Shown here piece after piece: positions 25,521 through 35,254 of a DNA stretch of 64,000 nt (position 1 is its first letter; the number at the start of each line of letters is the position of its first letter). The DNA lies in NCBI GenBank assembly GCA_963926475.1, contig CAWUXE010000004.1, forward strand, positions 20,491-84,490, written 5' to 3'. The DNA is from UBA2040 sp002384725. Lineage in GTDB: Bacteria; Bacteroidota; Bacteroidia; Flavobacteriales_D; Crocinitomicaceae. The notes beneath the pieces were generated by a model that saw only the letters and a program-made list of their open reading frames with translations, was not told the DNA's origin and searched no databases. The position numbers were made by a program, and so were the translations under genes.

Positions 25521-27227
25521 CTAAAAATAGGCAATATATCCGAAATGGATTTTACCATTTTTAAACAATATCGGGTTATTTTGCTGACTGCCGAGTGCAT
25601 ATTGAATGGAAAATATTCCTATTTGTGTCCCGAAGGAAAAACCTGCTCCGAAACCGAATGGATAATCATTTTGATATCCTTCGCTATTTCTTTCATAAAA
25701 GCTATGATCATAAAACAAAAAGGCCCGAGAATTTTTATCTAATAAGAATCGATACTCCAAACTAAACGTGGTGTAAGTAGATGCGAAAATTTCTTGTTCA
25801 TTGAAACCCCGTTGTGATGTCAAGCCGCCAAAGCGATACAATTCATTTTGAAAAATGTTAGGTGTAGATAAAAATGACGTATGATTTGCCAAACGGAAAA
25901 CGTGTCTTTTGGCTACAGGTAAAAAATATTCGATATCACTTTCACCTTTGAAAACAAGCGACCTTTCCACTAAACTGGTATCTTTTTTTTGACTTTGCCG
26001 TTGACCAACTGAACTAGAAACATCAATGGAATAACCAGTTCGTGGATTTGGTAAATAATCTACTTTTCGTTTGATGAGTGCAACTCCGTAGTTGTTTGAT
26101 TTGATATTCGCTAAACCGGTGAAGCTAGTATTGTTTGCCGAACCGCTCAACAACGATGAAGCAATTCTTTCATAATAAAAACTGATAAAATTTCCGCCTT
26201 TCATATAGTATTGAAGTGCGCCTCTACCTTTCAGGTCTAGAAAAGTACTGTCGCGTTTATAGAGGTTGAATTTACCATCTAATCCAAAAGGCGATTTGAA
26301 TAAAAAAGGGAAATTTGTTTGAACTTTTAGTTGTTGCGTTTGCGTCTGTAAGTTCTGCCATTTCAAATCGATTAGCTCGCCTGTTTTTAATGTATTCAAT
26401 AACTTCAGTGCAAGTTCACCTGTTAAAAAATAACCGCCTTGTACAAGATCAGGTTGAAGACCTACAAAACCATTGGCGGAACTCATCGGTCGACTTTTTA
26501 AATAAAGAAAAAGCTCAACTCCATCGCTGGTAAAAAGGTATTCACTGGATTTGATCTCCGTTAAGAAAGGAACCTGTTCAATTTTCTGTGCGATTGTTCC
26601 CAATACACTTTCATTGTACCAATCCCCTACTTTTATTTGCAACAAACTAGAAATATAATTGAGAGAAACAGCGGTATCACCTTTCACATGAATCTCTTTC
26701 CATTTTAATCGTTGATTTTTTTCAATGGCCAGATTCGCTGAAGATCCTTTAGTATCCAAAACAACATCCGTGAGCGAAACTTTTGAAAAAGGATAACCAG
26801 AATTGAGCATACTCTGATGAATTTGGGTCATATATTCCCCAATTTCTTTTGCTCTAAATGACTGATTTGTTAGAAATTTCTCTTTGAATTGACCTTCTTT
26901 TTTTAGAAATTCTGTTGTTTCAAGGGTTAAAATCAGTCGAATTGAATTGAATTTTTCACCCAAATGAAAATTAACTTGACAGTTTTTTTTTTGAAAATCA
27001 ATTGCATCGACAGAAGCTGTTAAATATCCTTCTGACAAAGCTTTAGCTCTAAAAACCTTTAAATAAGTTAAAAGCTCTAAACTATCCTTGAATTCGACTT
27101 TCGATTTTTTTATGAAACTTTTATAATCTTCTGTCGTAAAGGAGATATGGAATGGTTTTTGCGCTTTTGTATAAAACGGACGAAAAAGCATTAACAAAAA
27201 AATAATAGTTACTGTAGAAAACTTCAT
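25521..27227 (-). CDS. Omp85/BamA-like outer-membrane protein with POTRA region
   Basis: 568 residues. Signal peptide (about 1-22, ending FYTKAQ), POTRA-like alpha/beta repeats (about 25-245, for example WKEIHVKGDTAVSLNYISSL) and a C-terminal beta-barrel of the Omp85 superfamily. The barrel contains the conserved loop-6 type motif RFGGLTSQRGFNEQEI (about 467-482). Shorter than BamA and with fewer POTRA units, so probably a TamA-like or specialised translocation/insertion protein rather than BamA itself. The next gene downstream on the strand encodes the GWxTD lipoprotein, which may act with it (inference). Confidence 0.8.
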   Translation of the reverse strand: MKFSTVTIIFLLMLFRPFYTKAQKPFHISFTTEDYKSFIKKSKVEFKDSLELLTYLKVFRAKALSEGYLTASVDAIDFQKKNCQVNFHLGEKFNSIRLILTLETTEFLKKEGQFKEKFLTNQSFRAKEIGEYMTQIHQSMLNSGYPFSKVSLTDVVLDTKGSSANLAIEKNQRLKWKEIHVKGDTAVSLNYISSLLQIKVGDWYNESVLGTIAQKIEQVPFLTEIKSSEYLFTSDGVELFLYLKSRPMSSANGFVGLQPDLVQGGYFLTGELALKLLNTLKTGELIDLKWQNLQTQTQQLKVQTNFPFLFKSPFGLDGKFNLYKRDSTFLDLKGRGALQYYMKGGNFISFYYERIASSLLSGSANNTSFTGLANIKSNNYGVALIKRKVDYLPNPRTGYSIDVSSSVGQRQSQKKDTSLVERSLVFKGESDIEYFLPVAKRHVFRLANHTSFLSTPNIFQNELYRFGGLTSQRGFNEQEIFASTYTTFSLEYRFLLDKNSRAFLFYDHSFYERNSEGYQNDYPFGFGAGFSFGTQIGIFSIQYALGSQQNNPILFKNGKIHFGYIAYF

Positions 27228-27355
27228 TCCGCCTTTGAACGTATGTTGATAGAGAATATTGGGTAAATTCTATTGTTGATAATAAAAATATGGATAATGC
27301 GTTAAATAAAGTAACTTTACCTTGTAGATTGATTAACCGATTAAACCAAAGAATG

Positions 27356-27487
27356 ATGAAAAGAGTAGTGATTTTAACAGCAATGGCAATAGTATTAACA
27401 GCAGGACTGATGGCATGTGGCGGTTCACAAGGTGGACATTGTGATGCGTACGGAAGTGTTGAAAATGTAGATTTAGGGGCGAAATAA
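27356..27487 (+). CDS. Very small lipoprotein with HCDAYG motif
   Basis: 43 residues from the ATG at 27356 (44 from the adjacent ATG at 27353): MKRVVILTAMAIVLTAGLMA then a lipobox cysteine in LMACGG and a short tail with HCDAYGSVENVDLGAK. An upstream in-frame ATG at 27290 would put 22 non-signal residues in front, so I prefer the internal start. I recall similar tiny HCDAYG lipoproteins in Flavobacteriales genomes; function unknown. A strong terminator follows. Confidence 0.7.
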   Translation: MKRVVILTAMAIVLTAGLMACGGSQGGHCDAYGSVENVDLGAK

Positions 27488-27509
27488 TCCCTTTACTATA
27501 TAACTATTG

Positions 27510-27540
27510 AGGTCGTTCATTGAGAAGCGACCTTTTTTTA
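27510..27540 (+). terminator. Terminator of the small HCDAYG lipoprotein gene
   Basis: AGGTCG and CGACCT form the base of a hairpin that also pairs TTC/GAA with one bulge, followed by TTTTTTT. It ends 53 bases after the stop codon. Confidence 0.8.
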
Positions 27541-27621
27541 TAGCACCTTTTTTCGCAGTTGACTTTATAAAACGACGTAAATACTTTCACCAACATCCAA
27601 TTATCGGATCTATCTTCGCTC

Positions 27622-27987
27622 TCACAATCTGGACAAGATTCCACTTCTATCTTTATATTTCACGCTTTGCGAGGATGGACGAATTTCAACTTCTCTTGAA
27701 AAATGTGTATTGCAACCAGCGGTAATAAGGAAACTTAAAACTGCATATTCATCCCAATCGATAGGTGAATAGTTATAACCATTGTCAAAACTGACTTTTA
27801 AATCAAATTGTGGAGTATTGGCCTGATGAACTGAAGCAATGCCATCAATATTTCCACCATATACAATTACATCTAGAATAATGTCTCCAGCATTTAAATT
27901 ATCTGGGGAATCACAACCTTTTTCACAAGAAGAAAAGCCGAAGCCAAGGATAACAAATCCGATAAAAAAGAGAATTTTATTTGTAAT
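27622..27987 (-). pseudogene. Lipoprotein gene without a usable start codon
   Basis: A 121-codon open frame on the minus strand reads ITNKILFFIGFVILGFGFSS then C-EKGCDSPDNLNAGDIILDV, a clear lipoprotein signal and exported-looking domain. There is no ATG, GTG or TTG between the preceding stop and the lipobox; the only possible initiator is ATT (27985-27987). An ATG at about 28018 starts a different frame that stops after 10 codons. Near its end a second frame opens with ESCPDCESEDRSDNWM, possibly from another frameshift. It lies downstream of lptB on the same strand. Most likely a decayed gene; ATT initiation is a less likely alternative. Confidence 0.6.
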
Positions 27988-28036
27988 AACGAGGTATTAA
28001 TCTATTCATATGTAGTTTATTTTTTCGAAAATTCAA

Positions 28037-28765
28037 TCATTTCTTGCGCAACACAAAGTTTTGACCAAGGTATACTTTACGAACTTGTTCGTCAGCTGCC
28101 AGCTCTTCAGCAGTGCCTGATTTCAGGATACTTCCCTCAAAAAGCAAGTAGGCTCTATCTGTTATCGTCAAAGTTTCTTGTACATTATGATCGGTAATCA
28201 GAATACCAATATTTTTCTTTTTCAATTGGGAAATGATACTCTGAATATCTTCAACAGCGATTGGATCGACTCCGGCAAACGGTTCATCCAAAAGCAAGAA
28301 CTTTGGATTTGTCGCCAAGGCTCGAGCAATTTCTGTTCTCCTTTTTTCACCACCAGACAAACGATTTCCAAGTGTTTTTCGAACATGATTCAAGCTAAAC
28401 TCTGAAATCAATTCTTCCAATCTTTCCTCACGTTCCGTTTTTGACATCTTAGTCATTTCTAGAATCGCCATGATGTTGTCTTCCACACTTAATTTACGGA
28501 AAACTGAAACCTCTTGTGGCAAATATCCAATTCCCATTTGGGAACGTTTGAACATCGGATAATTTGTAATATTCGTATCGTCTAAGTAAACATTTCCTTC
28601 GTCAGGACTTACCAAACCCACAATCATGTAAAAAGAGGTCGTTTTACCAGCACCATTTGGACCTAGTAAACCTACGATTTCTCCCTCATTCACTTCTACG
28701 GAAATACCTTTCACTACGTGACGACCACGATAGGACTTTTGGATGATATCTGTATGTAATTTCAC
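28037..28765 (-). CDS. lptB: LPS export ABC transporter ATPase LptB
   Basis: Cytoplasmic ATPase that powers lipopolysaccharide extraction by LptFG. It has 242 residues with Walker A GLLGPNGAGKTTSFYMIVGL (about 33-52), Q-loop GYLPQEVSVFRKLSVEDN, signature RLSGGEKRRTEIARALA (about 135-151), Walker B FLLLDEPFAGVDPIAVEDIQ and the switch ITDHNVQETL. PFAGVDPIAVEDIQ is characteristic of LptB. It is 9 bases downstream of the DUF5686 gene, so it belongs to a tatC-DUF5686-lptB operon. Confidence 0.95.
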   Translation of the reverse strand: MKLHTDIIQKSYRGRHVVKGISVEVNEGEIVGLLGPNGAGKTTSFYMIVGLVSPDEGNVYLDDTNITNYPMFKRSQMGIGYLPQEVSVFRKLSVEDNIMAILEMTKMSKTEREERLEELISEFSLNHVRKTLGNRLSGGEKRRTEIARALATNPKFLLLDEPFAGVDPIAVEDIQSIISQLKKKNIGILITDHNVQETLTITDRAYLLFEGSILKSGTAEELAADEQVRKVYLGQNFVLRKK

Positions 28766-28774
28766 GTTGTAAAG

Positions 28775-31246
28775 TTAGAAATTAAAGGACAACCTTCCAC
28801 GAAGACCGATAGGGTTAATATCTGGGGTAAGATGGGTCAATCGCCACACCAAATCAATTCGTCCGAATTTGAAGATGTTTTCAATGCCCGCACTCGCTTC
28901 GGCGTATGGAATGCTGTTGAAGGGTTTCACAAAAGTAGGAATTGCGATATCTCCTCCTTGATTGATGCTCATTGAACCAATTGTCGCTCGTCCTCCCGTA
29001 ACCATTCTCCATTTCAATTTTTTCAGCAAAGGAACACGGTTCAAGAAAAAACCATCCCAATGTTGTTCAACGTAAACAGTTGCATATTGATCAGAAATGA
29101 ACTCATAGAAATTTAGTTTATTAAAAGTAGAAGTCAACAACCAATAGGATTGACTTCCTTCGTGAATTTTCAAGAATGGATAAGCGGCATCCCCAAATAC
29201 TTTTCCAACGTTTCCACCATATCGAATTCTCCCAAAAATACCCGTTTGACGAGTGTGATCCACATAGAAATCCAAACGCTGGTATTGGTAATCGCTACCA
29301 AACATTCCTTTAATTCCGAAAGTACCTTCCAGCTTTAAAATTGGGTATTTTGAACGTAAGCTCACTCTATCGTAAACACCAGAAATAAACTCTTCATCCT
29401 TGGCCCAACGAATACTCACGTTGACTTCGGAAGCACTCAAGGTATTCAAGGTATCCTTGAGATTGCCTGTATTGTTTAGCCGAACATAATTGGCACGACC
29501 TAAAGCTTCAACACTACGCCATTCGAAACCACTTTTTAAAATTAAATCCTTCTTGATATCGCGTTCGATATAGCCGCCGACTCGATTAATAAAAGTCAAC
29601 TTATCCAAGGCCCCTGTTCTGAAAATTGTTCCAAACGTACTTCCAACGGTTGCCGCTGTAGCCGATTGTCCCAATTGTTCAATATCGTAATTGTAATAGG
29701 CCGATAAGAACGTCCTCTTTTTTTCGCTCAGATTGGCGCGCAATGTGAACAAATATTTAAAACGTTCATCCGCCAAACCATATGCCAATCGACCACCTAA
29801 TTCAATTCGTTTCGAAAAATTATTTGATGTTCTCAGGGAAAGGGCAAATCGGTATTTCTCGATAGGATTTGTACTAAAGGCATTGAAGATGCTTCCAACT
29901 TCTACTTTTCCAAAAACGTAGTAACCAGTTGTCGCCATGTACATCAAGTTTTTTAACAATTTGAAATAGGCATTACTCTCCAAAGAGTCTACCATCTCAT
30001 TAATCCGTTCTTCTTGCAGCGATAACGGTTTATGCCTCTTTTCCTTCCAATATGCTTCACTCCTGGAATCTGCGCCTAAAACCGTCTGTACCTTTTCGTC
30101 CGTTTTGTAAAACTCATCCGGTCGTTTTTCGTTTATCGTGAAGTTCTTTCTCGACGAATATTTTCTCCCGTAGAATCCATAAATTTTCGAACCTTGCGCC
30201 AAGTTGATATCAGCAATCATACGCTCTTCTGTTAGCATCCAAACTTCAGGAGCAACCATATCAAAATTGTGCTCGAAATACATATCGAGAATAAAGTTGA
30301 TGTTGGCATCTTTGGCAATATTGGCTTTGAACTGCTTGATGGCGTAGGTTGTGTCGTGTATCCAAAACTCTCCTTCGAAAGTTAATTCACCCGTTCTTTT
30401 GGGCGTAAAAGTGAGATTATAACACCACTGATTATCGATGAAAGCAGAATCAACTAAATAAAATTTATAAAATCCACGAGCGAAGTCTGCTGCCGGCGAA
30501 ACGAAGGCTTTTCCAAATATTGGAATGTAATTGTCGTACACATTCACATCCAAATACATATCGCCTAAAAACTGATTAAAATCCAGCTGTTCAGAACCCG
30601 AAACTTGATATGCCTGCATTACTTCCACCTTCTTTTTTGGACGATTCTTGAAATAAAAATCAGAAATAGACTCCGTTAAAAGAACCGGTAAATACGGTTT
30701 ATCCACATCTACTGAATCCATATAATCTAATACAAAATCGAGTTTTTTTAATCCTCGACCTTCTTTGAATTCGCCATTTAAATTATTCACATCAAATTGT
30801 AATTTATTGTACAATTCATATTCGTACGCATCCAGCTTCTCCTTGTTGTTGATGTCTTTGTTGGCAACCAGTTTTTTATGCAGTCGTGCACTGGCTGGTT
30901 CATCTGGTGGACGAATGGTCACTTCACCCAATTCAGTCACAATAAATGTCATTTGAACATCAATTGTTTGTTCCGCATCCATTTTTACCGACTTTACAGC
31001 TTTTGTGTAACCCGAAAAAGAGAAAACAAGCGAGTCACTTGCGTAGTAAGTTTCTAGGGAATAATTCCCTAAGGTGTCAGTGTACGTTCCTGATTTTGTA
31101 TCTAGAAAGTATACCTTAACAAATGGCATTGGTTCCCCGTTGCTTTTATCCGTTACTATACCTTTTACTATAGTTTTTTGTCCGAATACAAATTGCCCAA
31201 TAAATAGGATTAGAAATAACGATGAATATTTGATTAGTTGATTCAT
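28775..31246 (-). CDS. DUF5686 / carboxypeptidase-regulatory-like outer-membrane protein
   Basis: 823 residues. Signal peptide (about 1-22, ending FVFGQ), N-terminal CarboxypepD_reg-like beta domain (VKGIVTDKSNGEPMPFVKVY, about 27-110). A long DUF5686-type region is predicted to end in an outer-membrane beta-barrel with many alternating aromatic strands and a terminal phenylalanine (SFNF). Function of the family is unknown; surface or outer-membrane location is inferred. Its ATG overlaps the tatC stop by 4 bases (ATGA), and lptB follows after 9 bases. Confidence 0.85.
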   Translation of the reverse strand: MNQLIKYSSLFLILFIGQFVFGQKTIVKGIVTDKSNGEPMPFVKVYFLDTKSGTYTDTLGNYSLETYYASDSLVFSFSGYTKAVKSVKMDAEQTIDVQMTFIVTELGEVTIRPPDEPASARLHKKLVANKDINNKEKLDAYEYELYNKLQFDVNNLNGEFKEGRGLKKLDFVLDYMDSVDVDKPYLPVLLTESISDFYFKNRPKKKVEVMQAYQVSGSEQLDFNQFLGDMYLDVNVYDNYIPIFGKAFVSPAADFARGFYKFYLVDSAFIDNQWCYNLTFTPKRTGELTFEGEFWIHDTTYAIKQFKANIAKDANINFILDMYFEHNFDMVAPEVWMLTEERMIADINLAQGSKIYGFYGRKYSSRKNFTINEKRPDEFYKTDEKVQTVLGADSRSEAYWKEKRHKPLSLQEERINEMVDSLESNAYFKLLKNLMYMATTGYYVFGKVEVGSIFNAFSTNPIEKYRFALSLRTSNNFSKRIELGGRLAYGLADERFKYLFTLRANLSEKKRTFLSAYYNYDIEQLGQSATAATVGSTFGTIFRTGALDKLTFINRVGGYIERDIKKDLILKSGFEWRSVEALGRANYVRLNNTGNLKDTLNTLSASEVNVSIRWAKDEEFISGVYDRVSLRSKYPILKLEGTFGIKGMFGSDYQYQRLDFYVDHTRQTGIFGRIRYGGNVGKVFGDAAYPFLKIHEGSQSYWLLTSTFNKLNFYEFISDQYATVYVEQHWDGFFLNRVPLLKKLKWRMVTGGRATIGSMSINQGGDIAIPTFVKPFNSIPYAEASAGIENIFKFGRIDLVWRLTHLTPDINPIGLRGRLSFNF

Positions 31247-32034
31247 GCAGCGTTTTCGGCATTTCGTTTTTTCTCCGCTCTCGAAGACACTAAGATCCCT
31301 ACCTCGTATAGAAGAGCAATCGGAATGGCAACAATAACTTGGGAAATCAAATCAGGTGGTGTAATTACGGCAGAAAGAATTAAAACAGCGACAATCGCAT
31401 GCTTTCTATACTTGCGTAAAAATGCGGCATTTATTATACCAAGTTTGGTTAGCAAATAGCTTACAACAGGTAATAAAAACAACAATCCTGAATAAAATAC
31501 AGTGGAAAGGATGGTCGATAGGTAAGAATTTACTGTAAAAATATTGTTGATTTCTTCACTGATTTTATATGTTCCGAAAAACTGAACACACAAAGGAGCA
31601 AGCACGAAATACCCAAAAAGTATCCCTAAATAGAAAAGCACGCTCACATAAAAGATAATCCCTTTCGAAATACTGACCTCATTTTGTTTCAGTCCGGGTT
31701 TTATAAAGCGCCATATTTGAAAAAAAACAAAGGGAAATGCTCCCACGAATCCACCCATTAAACTCATGACCAAGGAATAGGAAAACTGCCCTGACATAGT
31801 TTGGCTTTGCATTTGTATTGGGACATCACCCGCACAAACACCGAACCATTCGCACATTTTTTGGTAGGTAATGAAATCTTTGCTTCTCAGCGATAAAAAG
31901 ACATTTTCCATTATCCATTCTTGAAAGGTCCACAAAACTGCGGCAAACAAAATTATCGCGATAGCCGACTTTACAATTCTCCACCGAAGCTCTTCCAGAT
32001 GATCCAAAAATGACATTTCTTTGTCCACGCTCAT
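31243..32034 (-). CDS. tatC: Sec-independent protein translocase TatC
   Basis: Core receptor of the twin-arginine translocase that exports folded proteins. I use the ATG at 32034 (MSVDKEMSFLDHLEELRWRI, about 263 residues). An ATG at 32073 would add 13 residues before the conserved start. The MSFLDHLEELR block, the FKPGLKQNE-like IKPGLKQNEVSISKGIIFYV segment and several hydrophobic helices with FGYFVLAPL mark TatC. There is an extended loop after helix 1 with two cysteines (KMCEWFGVCAGDVPI). First gene of a tatC-DUF5686-lptB operon; divergent from recQ. Confidence 0.93.
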   Translation of the reverse strand: MSVDKEMSFLDHLEELRWRIVKSAIAIILFAAVLWTFQEWIMENVFLSLRSKDFITYQKMCEWFGVCAGDVPIQMQSQTMSGQFSYSLVMSLMGGFVGAFPFVFFQIWRFIKPGLKQNEVSISKGIIFYVSVLFYLGILFGYFVLAPLCVQFFGTYKISEEINNIFTVNSYLSTILSTVFYSGLLFLLPVVSYLLTKLGIINAAFLRKYRKHAIVAVLILSAVITPPDLISQVIVAIPIALLYEVGILVSSRAEKKRNAENAA

Positions 32035-32142
32035 AAACTTCCTCAAAAGTAAGTAAACCCTTCGAAGAAACATCGAGAATCAAGAACTGAATTTGCACAT
32101 GAAAATGGTTAAAACTGACTTTGAAATTTATGGTTTTTATCT

Positions 32143-32172
32143 TTTGTTAAATGTTTTAATTGCGTATATTCG
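32143..32172 (+). promoter_or_regulatory. Probable promoter of recQ
   Basis: TTTG (32143-32146), an 18-base spacer and TATATTCG (32165-32172, one mismatch to TAnnTTTG). The transcript would start near 32176, giving a leader of about 27 bases. Confidence 0.5.
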
Positions 32173-32202
32173 TGAGTGCTCAAAACAAAGAGCCTATACT
32201 AA

Positions 32203-34392
32203 ATGGTTAATTTAACGGCAAACGATACGCTCAAAGGAGCGTTAAGAAAATTCTTTGGTTTCGACGGGTTCAAGGGTAGTCAAGAAGAGATTATTCAGAA
32301 TCTATTGGAGAAGAAGAATACATTTGTTATCATGCCTACGGGCGGCGGAAAGTCGCTCTGCTACCAATTACCCGCGCTATTATCGGAAGGAACTGCTATC
32401 ATTGTTTCGCCATTAATTGCCTTGATGAAAAATCAGGTGGATGCCATTCGTGGGGTCAGTGAAGAAGAAGGAATTGCGCACGTTTTAAACTCCTCTTTGA
32501 CGAAAACGGAGATCACTCGGGTGAAACAAGATATCGTTGACGGCGTGACAAAAATGTTGTTCGTTGCACCCGAATCGTTGACTAAACAAGAAAACATTGA
32601 CTTTTTAACATCTGTAAACGTTTCTTTTTTCGCTATTGACGAAGCGCATTGTATTAGTGAGTGGGGGCACGATTTCAGACCAGAATACAGAAGATTAAGA
32701 GAGATTTTTGAGAAAATTTCCAATGTTCCAATAATAGCTTTAACTGCAACGGCGACGCCAAAGGTTCAGCATGATATTCAAAAGAATCTAAATATGCTGG
32801 ACGCTACGGTTTTTAAATCATCGTTCAACAGAGACAATTTATATTACGAAATACGACCGAAGCGAGACGTTCAAAAAGAAATCATTCGGTATATCCGTAA
32901 AATGGCCGGCAAAAGTGGTATCATCTATTGCTTGAGTCGAAAGAAGGTGGATGAAATTGCTGAACTATTACAGGTGAATGGAATTTTAGCCTTGCCTTAT
33001 CACGCAGGATTAGATGCCAATACACGTGTAAAACATCAAGACATGTTTTTGATGGAAGATGTGGATGTAATTGTCGCAACTATTGCCTTCGGGATGGGAA
33101 TTGACAAACCAGATGTTCGCTTCGTAATTCACCACGATATTCCAAAATCGATAGAAAGTTATTACCAGGAAACGGGTCGTGCTGGTCGCGATGGCGGTGA
33201 AGGTGAATGTTTGTCGTTTTACAGCTACAAGGACATTGAGAAATTGGAGAAATTCCTCCAAGGAAAACCCGTCGCCGAATTGGAAATTGGACGTCAATTG
33301 TTGCATGAAATTGTTTCTTATGCCGAAACATCGGTTTGTCGACGCAAATTCATCCTTCATTATTTTGGAGAAGTATTTGACGAAAAGAAATGCGATAAAG
33401 GTTGCGACAATTGCAAGCACCCGAAAGATAAAATCGAAGGAAAAGAGCAGATTACACTTTTATTGAAAACCATTCTGGAACTGGAAGAACAACAAAAAGC
33501 GAAACACGTTTGTGCTTTTCTTTCCGGCAATGTTACTTCAGACATCAAGAGCTACAAGCACAATTTGATGGATAGCTTTGGCAAAGGAAAAAAATGGGAT
33601 GAAAATTTCTGGAATGCTTGCTGCCGTCAGGCCGTAGTTTCTGGACTTATTTCAAAAGATATTGAAAGTTATGGAATTCTCAAGATAACGAAGAAAGGTC
33701 AGGCATTTTTAGCCAAGCCAACTTCTTTTACCCTTATAAAAGAGAACGAATACTTATTGGAAGCGGATGACGATTTTGTCTTAAGCGGAAAGGGAGGTGC
33801 ATTTGACGAAACACTTTATCAAATGCTGCTTGACTTGCGTAAAAGCACTGCAAAATCGAGTAATGTGCCGCCGTTTGTTTTATTTCAAGAGCCATCTTTG
33901 AAGGACATGTGTTTTCAATATCCAATTACACTGGATGAATTGACCAATATTCAAGGAGTAGGTCAAGGAAAAGCAAAACGATACGGTAAGCCATTCGTTC
34001 ATATGATTGCGGGGTACGTTGAAACCAATGAAATTAGCCGTCCGAATGATTTGGTGGTGAAATCCTTGGTGAATAAATCAGGATTGAAAGTTCAGTTGAT
34101 TCAAAACATTGATCGCAAGTTACCATTAGAAGATATCGGACAGTCCCAAGGGAAATCACTGGCTGAAGTTATAGATGAAATAGAAGCGATTGTTGCTTCC
34201 GGAACACGGGTCAACATCAATTATTACATCGATGACATACTAGATGCCGACAACCAAGAAGAGATTTTTGATTATTTCATTGAAGCCGAAACGGACGAAT
34301 TAATGGACGCTTACAAAGAATTTGACGGCGATTATTCGGAAGAAGAGTTACGTTTGGTTCGGATTAAGTTCATGAATGAATACGCGAATTAA
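32203..34392 (+). CDS. recQ: ATP-dependent DNA helicase RecQ
   Basis: 3'-5' superfamily-2 helicase for recombination and fork repair. It has 729 residues: motif 0/I FGFDGFKGSQEEII and PTGGGKSLCYQLPAL (about 46-60), motif II DEAHCISEWGHDFRPEY (about 147-163), LTATATP, and motif VI YYQETGRAGRDGGEG. The RQC zinc site has four cysteines (VCRRK then KKCDKGCDNCKHP, about 377-406). An HRDC domain follows near 540-620 (TLDELTNIQGVGQGKAKRYG), then a C-terminal extension to residue 729. Its stop is 3 bases from the end of the convergent lipoprotein gene. Confidence 0.96.
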   Translation: MVNLTANDTLKGALRKFFGFDGFKGSQEEIIQNLLEKKNTFVIMPTGGGKSLCYQLPALLSEGTAIIVSPLIALMKNQVDAIRGVSEEEGIAHVLNSSLTKTEITRVKQDIVDGVTKMLFVAPESLTKQENIDFLTSVNVSFFAIDEAHCISEWGHDFRPEYRRLREIFEKISNVPIIALTATATPKVQHDIQKNLNMLDATVFKSSFNRDNLYYEIRPKRDVQKEIIRYIRKMAGKSGIIYCLSRKKVDEIAELLQVNGILALPYHAGLDANTRVKHQDMFLMEDVDVIVATIAFGMGIDKPDVRFVIHHDIPKSIESYYQETGRAGRDGGEGECLSFYSYKDIEKLEKFLQGKPVAELEIGRQLLHEIVSYAETSVCRRKFILHYFGEVFDEKKCDKGCDNCKHPKDKIEGKEQITLLLKTILELEEQQKAKHVCAFLSGNVTSDIKSYKHNLMDSFGKGKKWDENFWNACCRQAVVSGLISKDIESYGILKITKKGQAFLAKPTSFTLIKENEYLLEADDDFVLSGKGGAFDETLYQMLLDLRKSTAKSSNVPPFVLFQEPSLKDMCFQYPITLDELTNIQGVGQGKAKRYGKPFVHMIAGYVETNEISRPNDLVVKSLVNKSGLKVQLIQNIDRKLPLEDIGQSQGKSLAEVIDEIEAIVASGTRVNINYYIDDILDADNQEEIFDYFIEAETDELMDAYKEFDGDYSEEELRLVRIKFMNEYAN

Positions 34393-34395
34393 AAC

Positions 34396-34809
34396 CTACT
34401 TCGCCTTCAACACCAGCACACTTTTCCTGTTTGGATTTAAGACCATTTCAAGAATCATGTCTTTTTTTAATTGGCGATTTATGCCGCAATCATAAATTTG
34501 ATTGGGTGCTCGAAATTGTAAATCCCGTAAAGAAATTTGTTCAAAATCTCCGATAAAATTAAAAATTGAAGTATCCATCGCATTGTCTGCATTCCATTGT
34601 ATTTCTACAGTTCCCAACTTGCTTTTTTTATCAATTGTAAAGGTAGCCATGCCAGAATCAAGATCGAATTTTTCGGTAGTTCCATCATAAATAATTTCCT
34701 CATAGGAGGTGATTTCCCAAACACCGTCCAAATTTTTTCGGCTTTGTTTCTCCTTGTCACAAGAAAAAACGAACAACAGAAGAACAGTAAAAAGCAGGAA
34801 CTTATTCAA
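34396..34809 (-). CDS. Lipocalin-like lipoprotein
   Basis: 137 residues. Lipoprotein signal MNKFLLFTVLLLFVFSCDKE with the cysteine at residue 17. A domain beginning LDGVWEITSYEEIIYDGTTE follows (about 28-47), the usual opening of small lipocalin-like Bacteroidota proteins, and the rest is beta-rich. Function unknown. Its start overlaps the end of the upstream gene by 8 bases, so it is the last member of the operon that begins near 41 kb. Confidence 0.7.
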   Translation of the reverse strand: MNKFLLFTVLLLFVFSCDKEKQSRKNLDGVWEITSYEEIIYDGTTEKFDLDSGMATFTIDKKSKLGTVEIQWNADNAMDTSIFNFIGDFEQISLRDLQFRAPNQIYDCGINRQLKKDMILEMVLNPNRKSVLVLKAK

Positions 34810-35254
34810 AATAGACTAAGATTGTTCGATCGTCCGGCATGATCTTTTTCAATACGTTCAACATCCCTTCTTCGCATTTATCCGTCAATTTTGCAGCAAC
34901 GACGTCCCGTTCAAACTTCTTTTTTACTTTGTTCTGATCGATACGATAATTGTTATCGGTTAAATCGAAGCCAATTTGCGCATCGCCTTTTACCCAAATA
35001 TCTTTCTCAGGAATCGCTTTTAAATCAATTCCGGCCTTCCCTTTTGCCTTGCAAGAAATTAATATTTTTCTATCCCAAAATTTCCACCATTCTACTTTGT
35101 CATCGACGCGTAATACTTTCGAAAAAGTATATTCTGTTGTCGACAATTCACCAATTTCCCGAATTTGAAACACTTCTGGTTTGGGTAATTCTTTTTCTTC
35201 ACTAAAAGCGAAGGCAGCAATCAGAAGGATAAAAATCAAACTTAATTTTCTCAT
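34802..35254 (-). CDS. Exported DUF4230-like protein
   Basis: 150 residues with a signal peptide (about 1-18, MRKLSLIFILLIAAFAFSEE). The mature part (REIGELSTTEYTFSKVLRVD, about 32-51, then RKILISCKAKGKAGIDLKAI near 64-83) resembles DUF4230 proteins. It appears shorter than the members I recall, so the assignment is tentative. Start and stop overlap the M20 gene (ATGA, 4 bases) and the next lipoprotein gene (8 bases), indicating tight cotranscription. Confidence 0.6.
   Translation of the reverse strand: MRKLSLIFILLIAAFAFSEEKELPKPEVFQIREIGELSTTEYTFSKVLRVDDKVEWWKFWDRKILISCKAKGKAGIDLKAIPEKDIWVKGDAQIGFDLTDNNYRIDQNKVKKKFERDVVAAKLTDKCEEGMLNVLKKIMPDDRTILVYFE

Noticed and set aside
25485..25742. Open frame of 85 codons on the plus strand opposite the end of the Omp85 gene
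   Set aside because: It is the complement of the conserved barrel C-terminus; no own signals.
27290..27352. Upstream extension of the small HCDAYG lipoprotein (extra N-terminal residues)
   Set aside because: Would bury the lipoprotein signal inside the protein; the internal ATG at 27353/27356 gives a normal signal peptide.
27507..27725. Open frame of 72 codons on the plus strand
   Set aside because: It starts inside a terminator hairpin and overlaps the minus-strand lipoprotein frame, which has better protein-like content.
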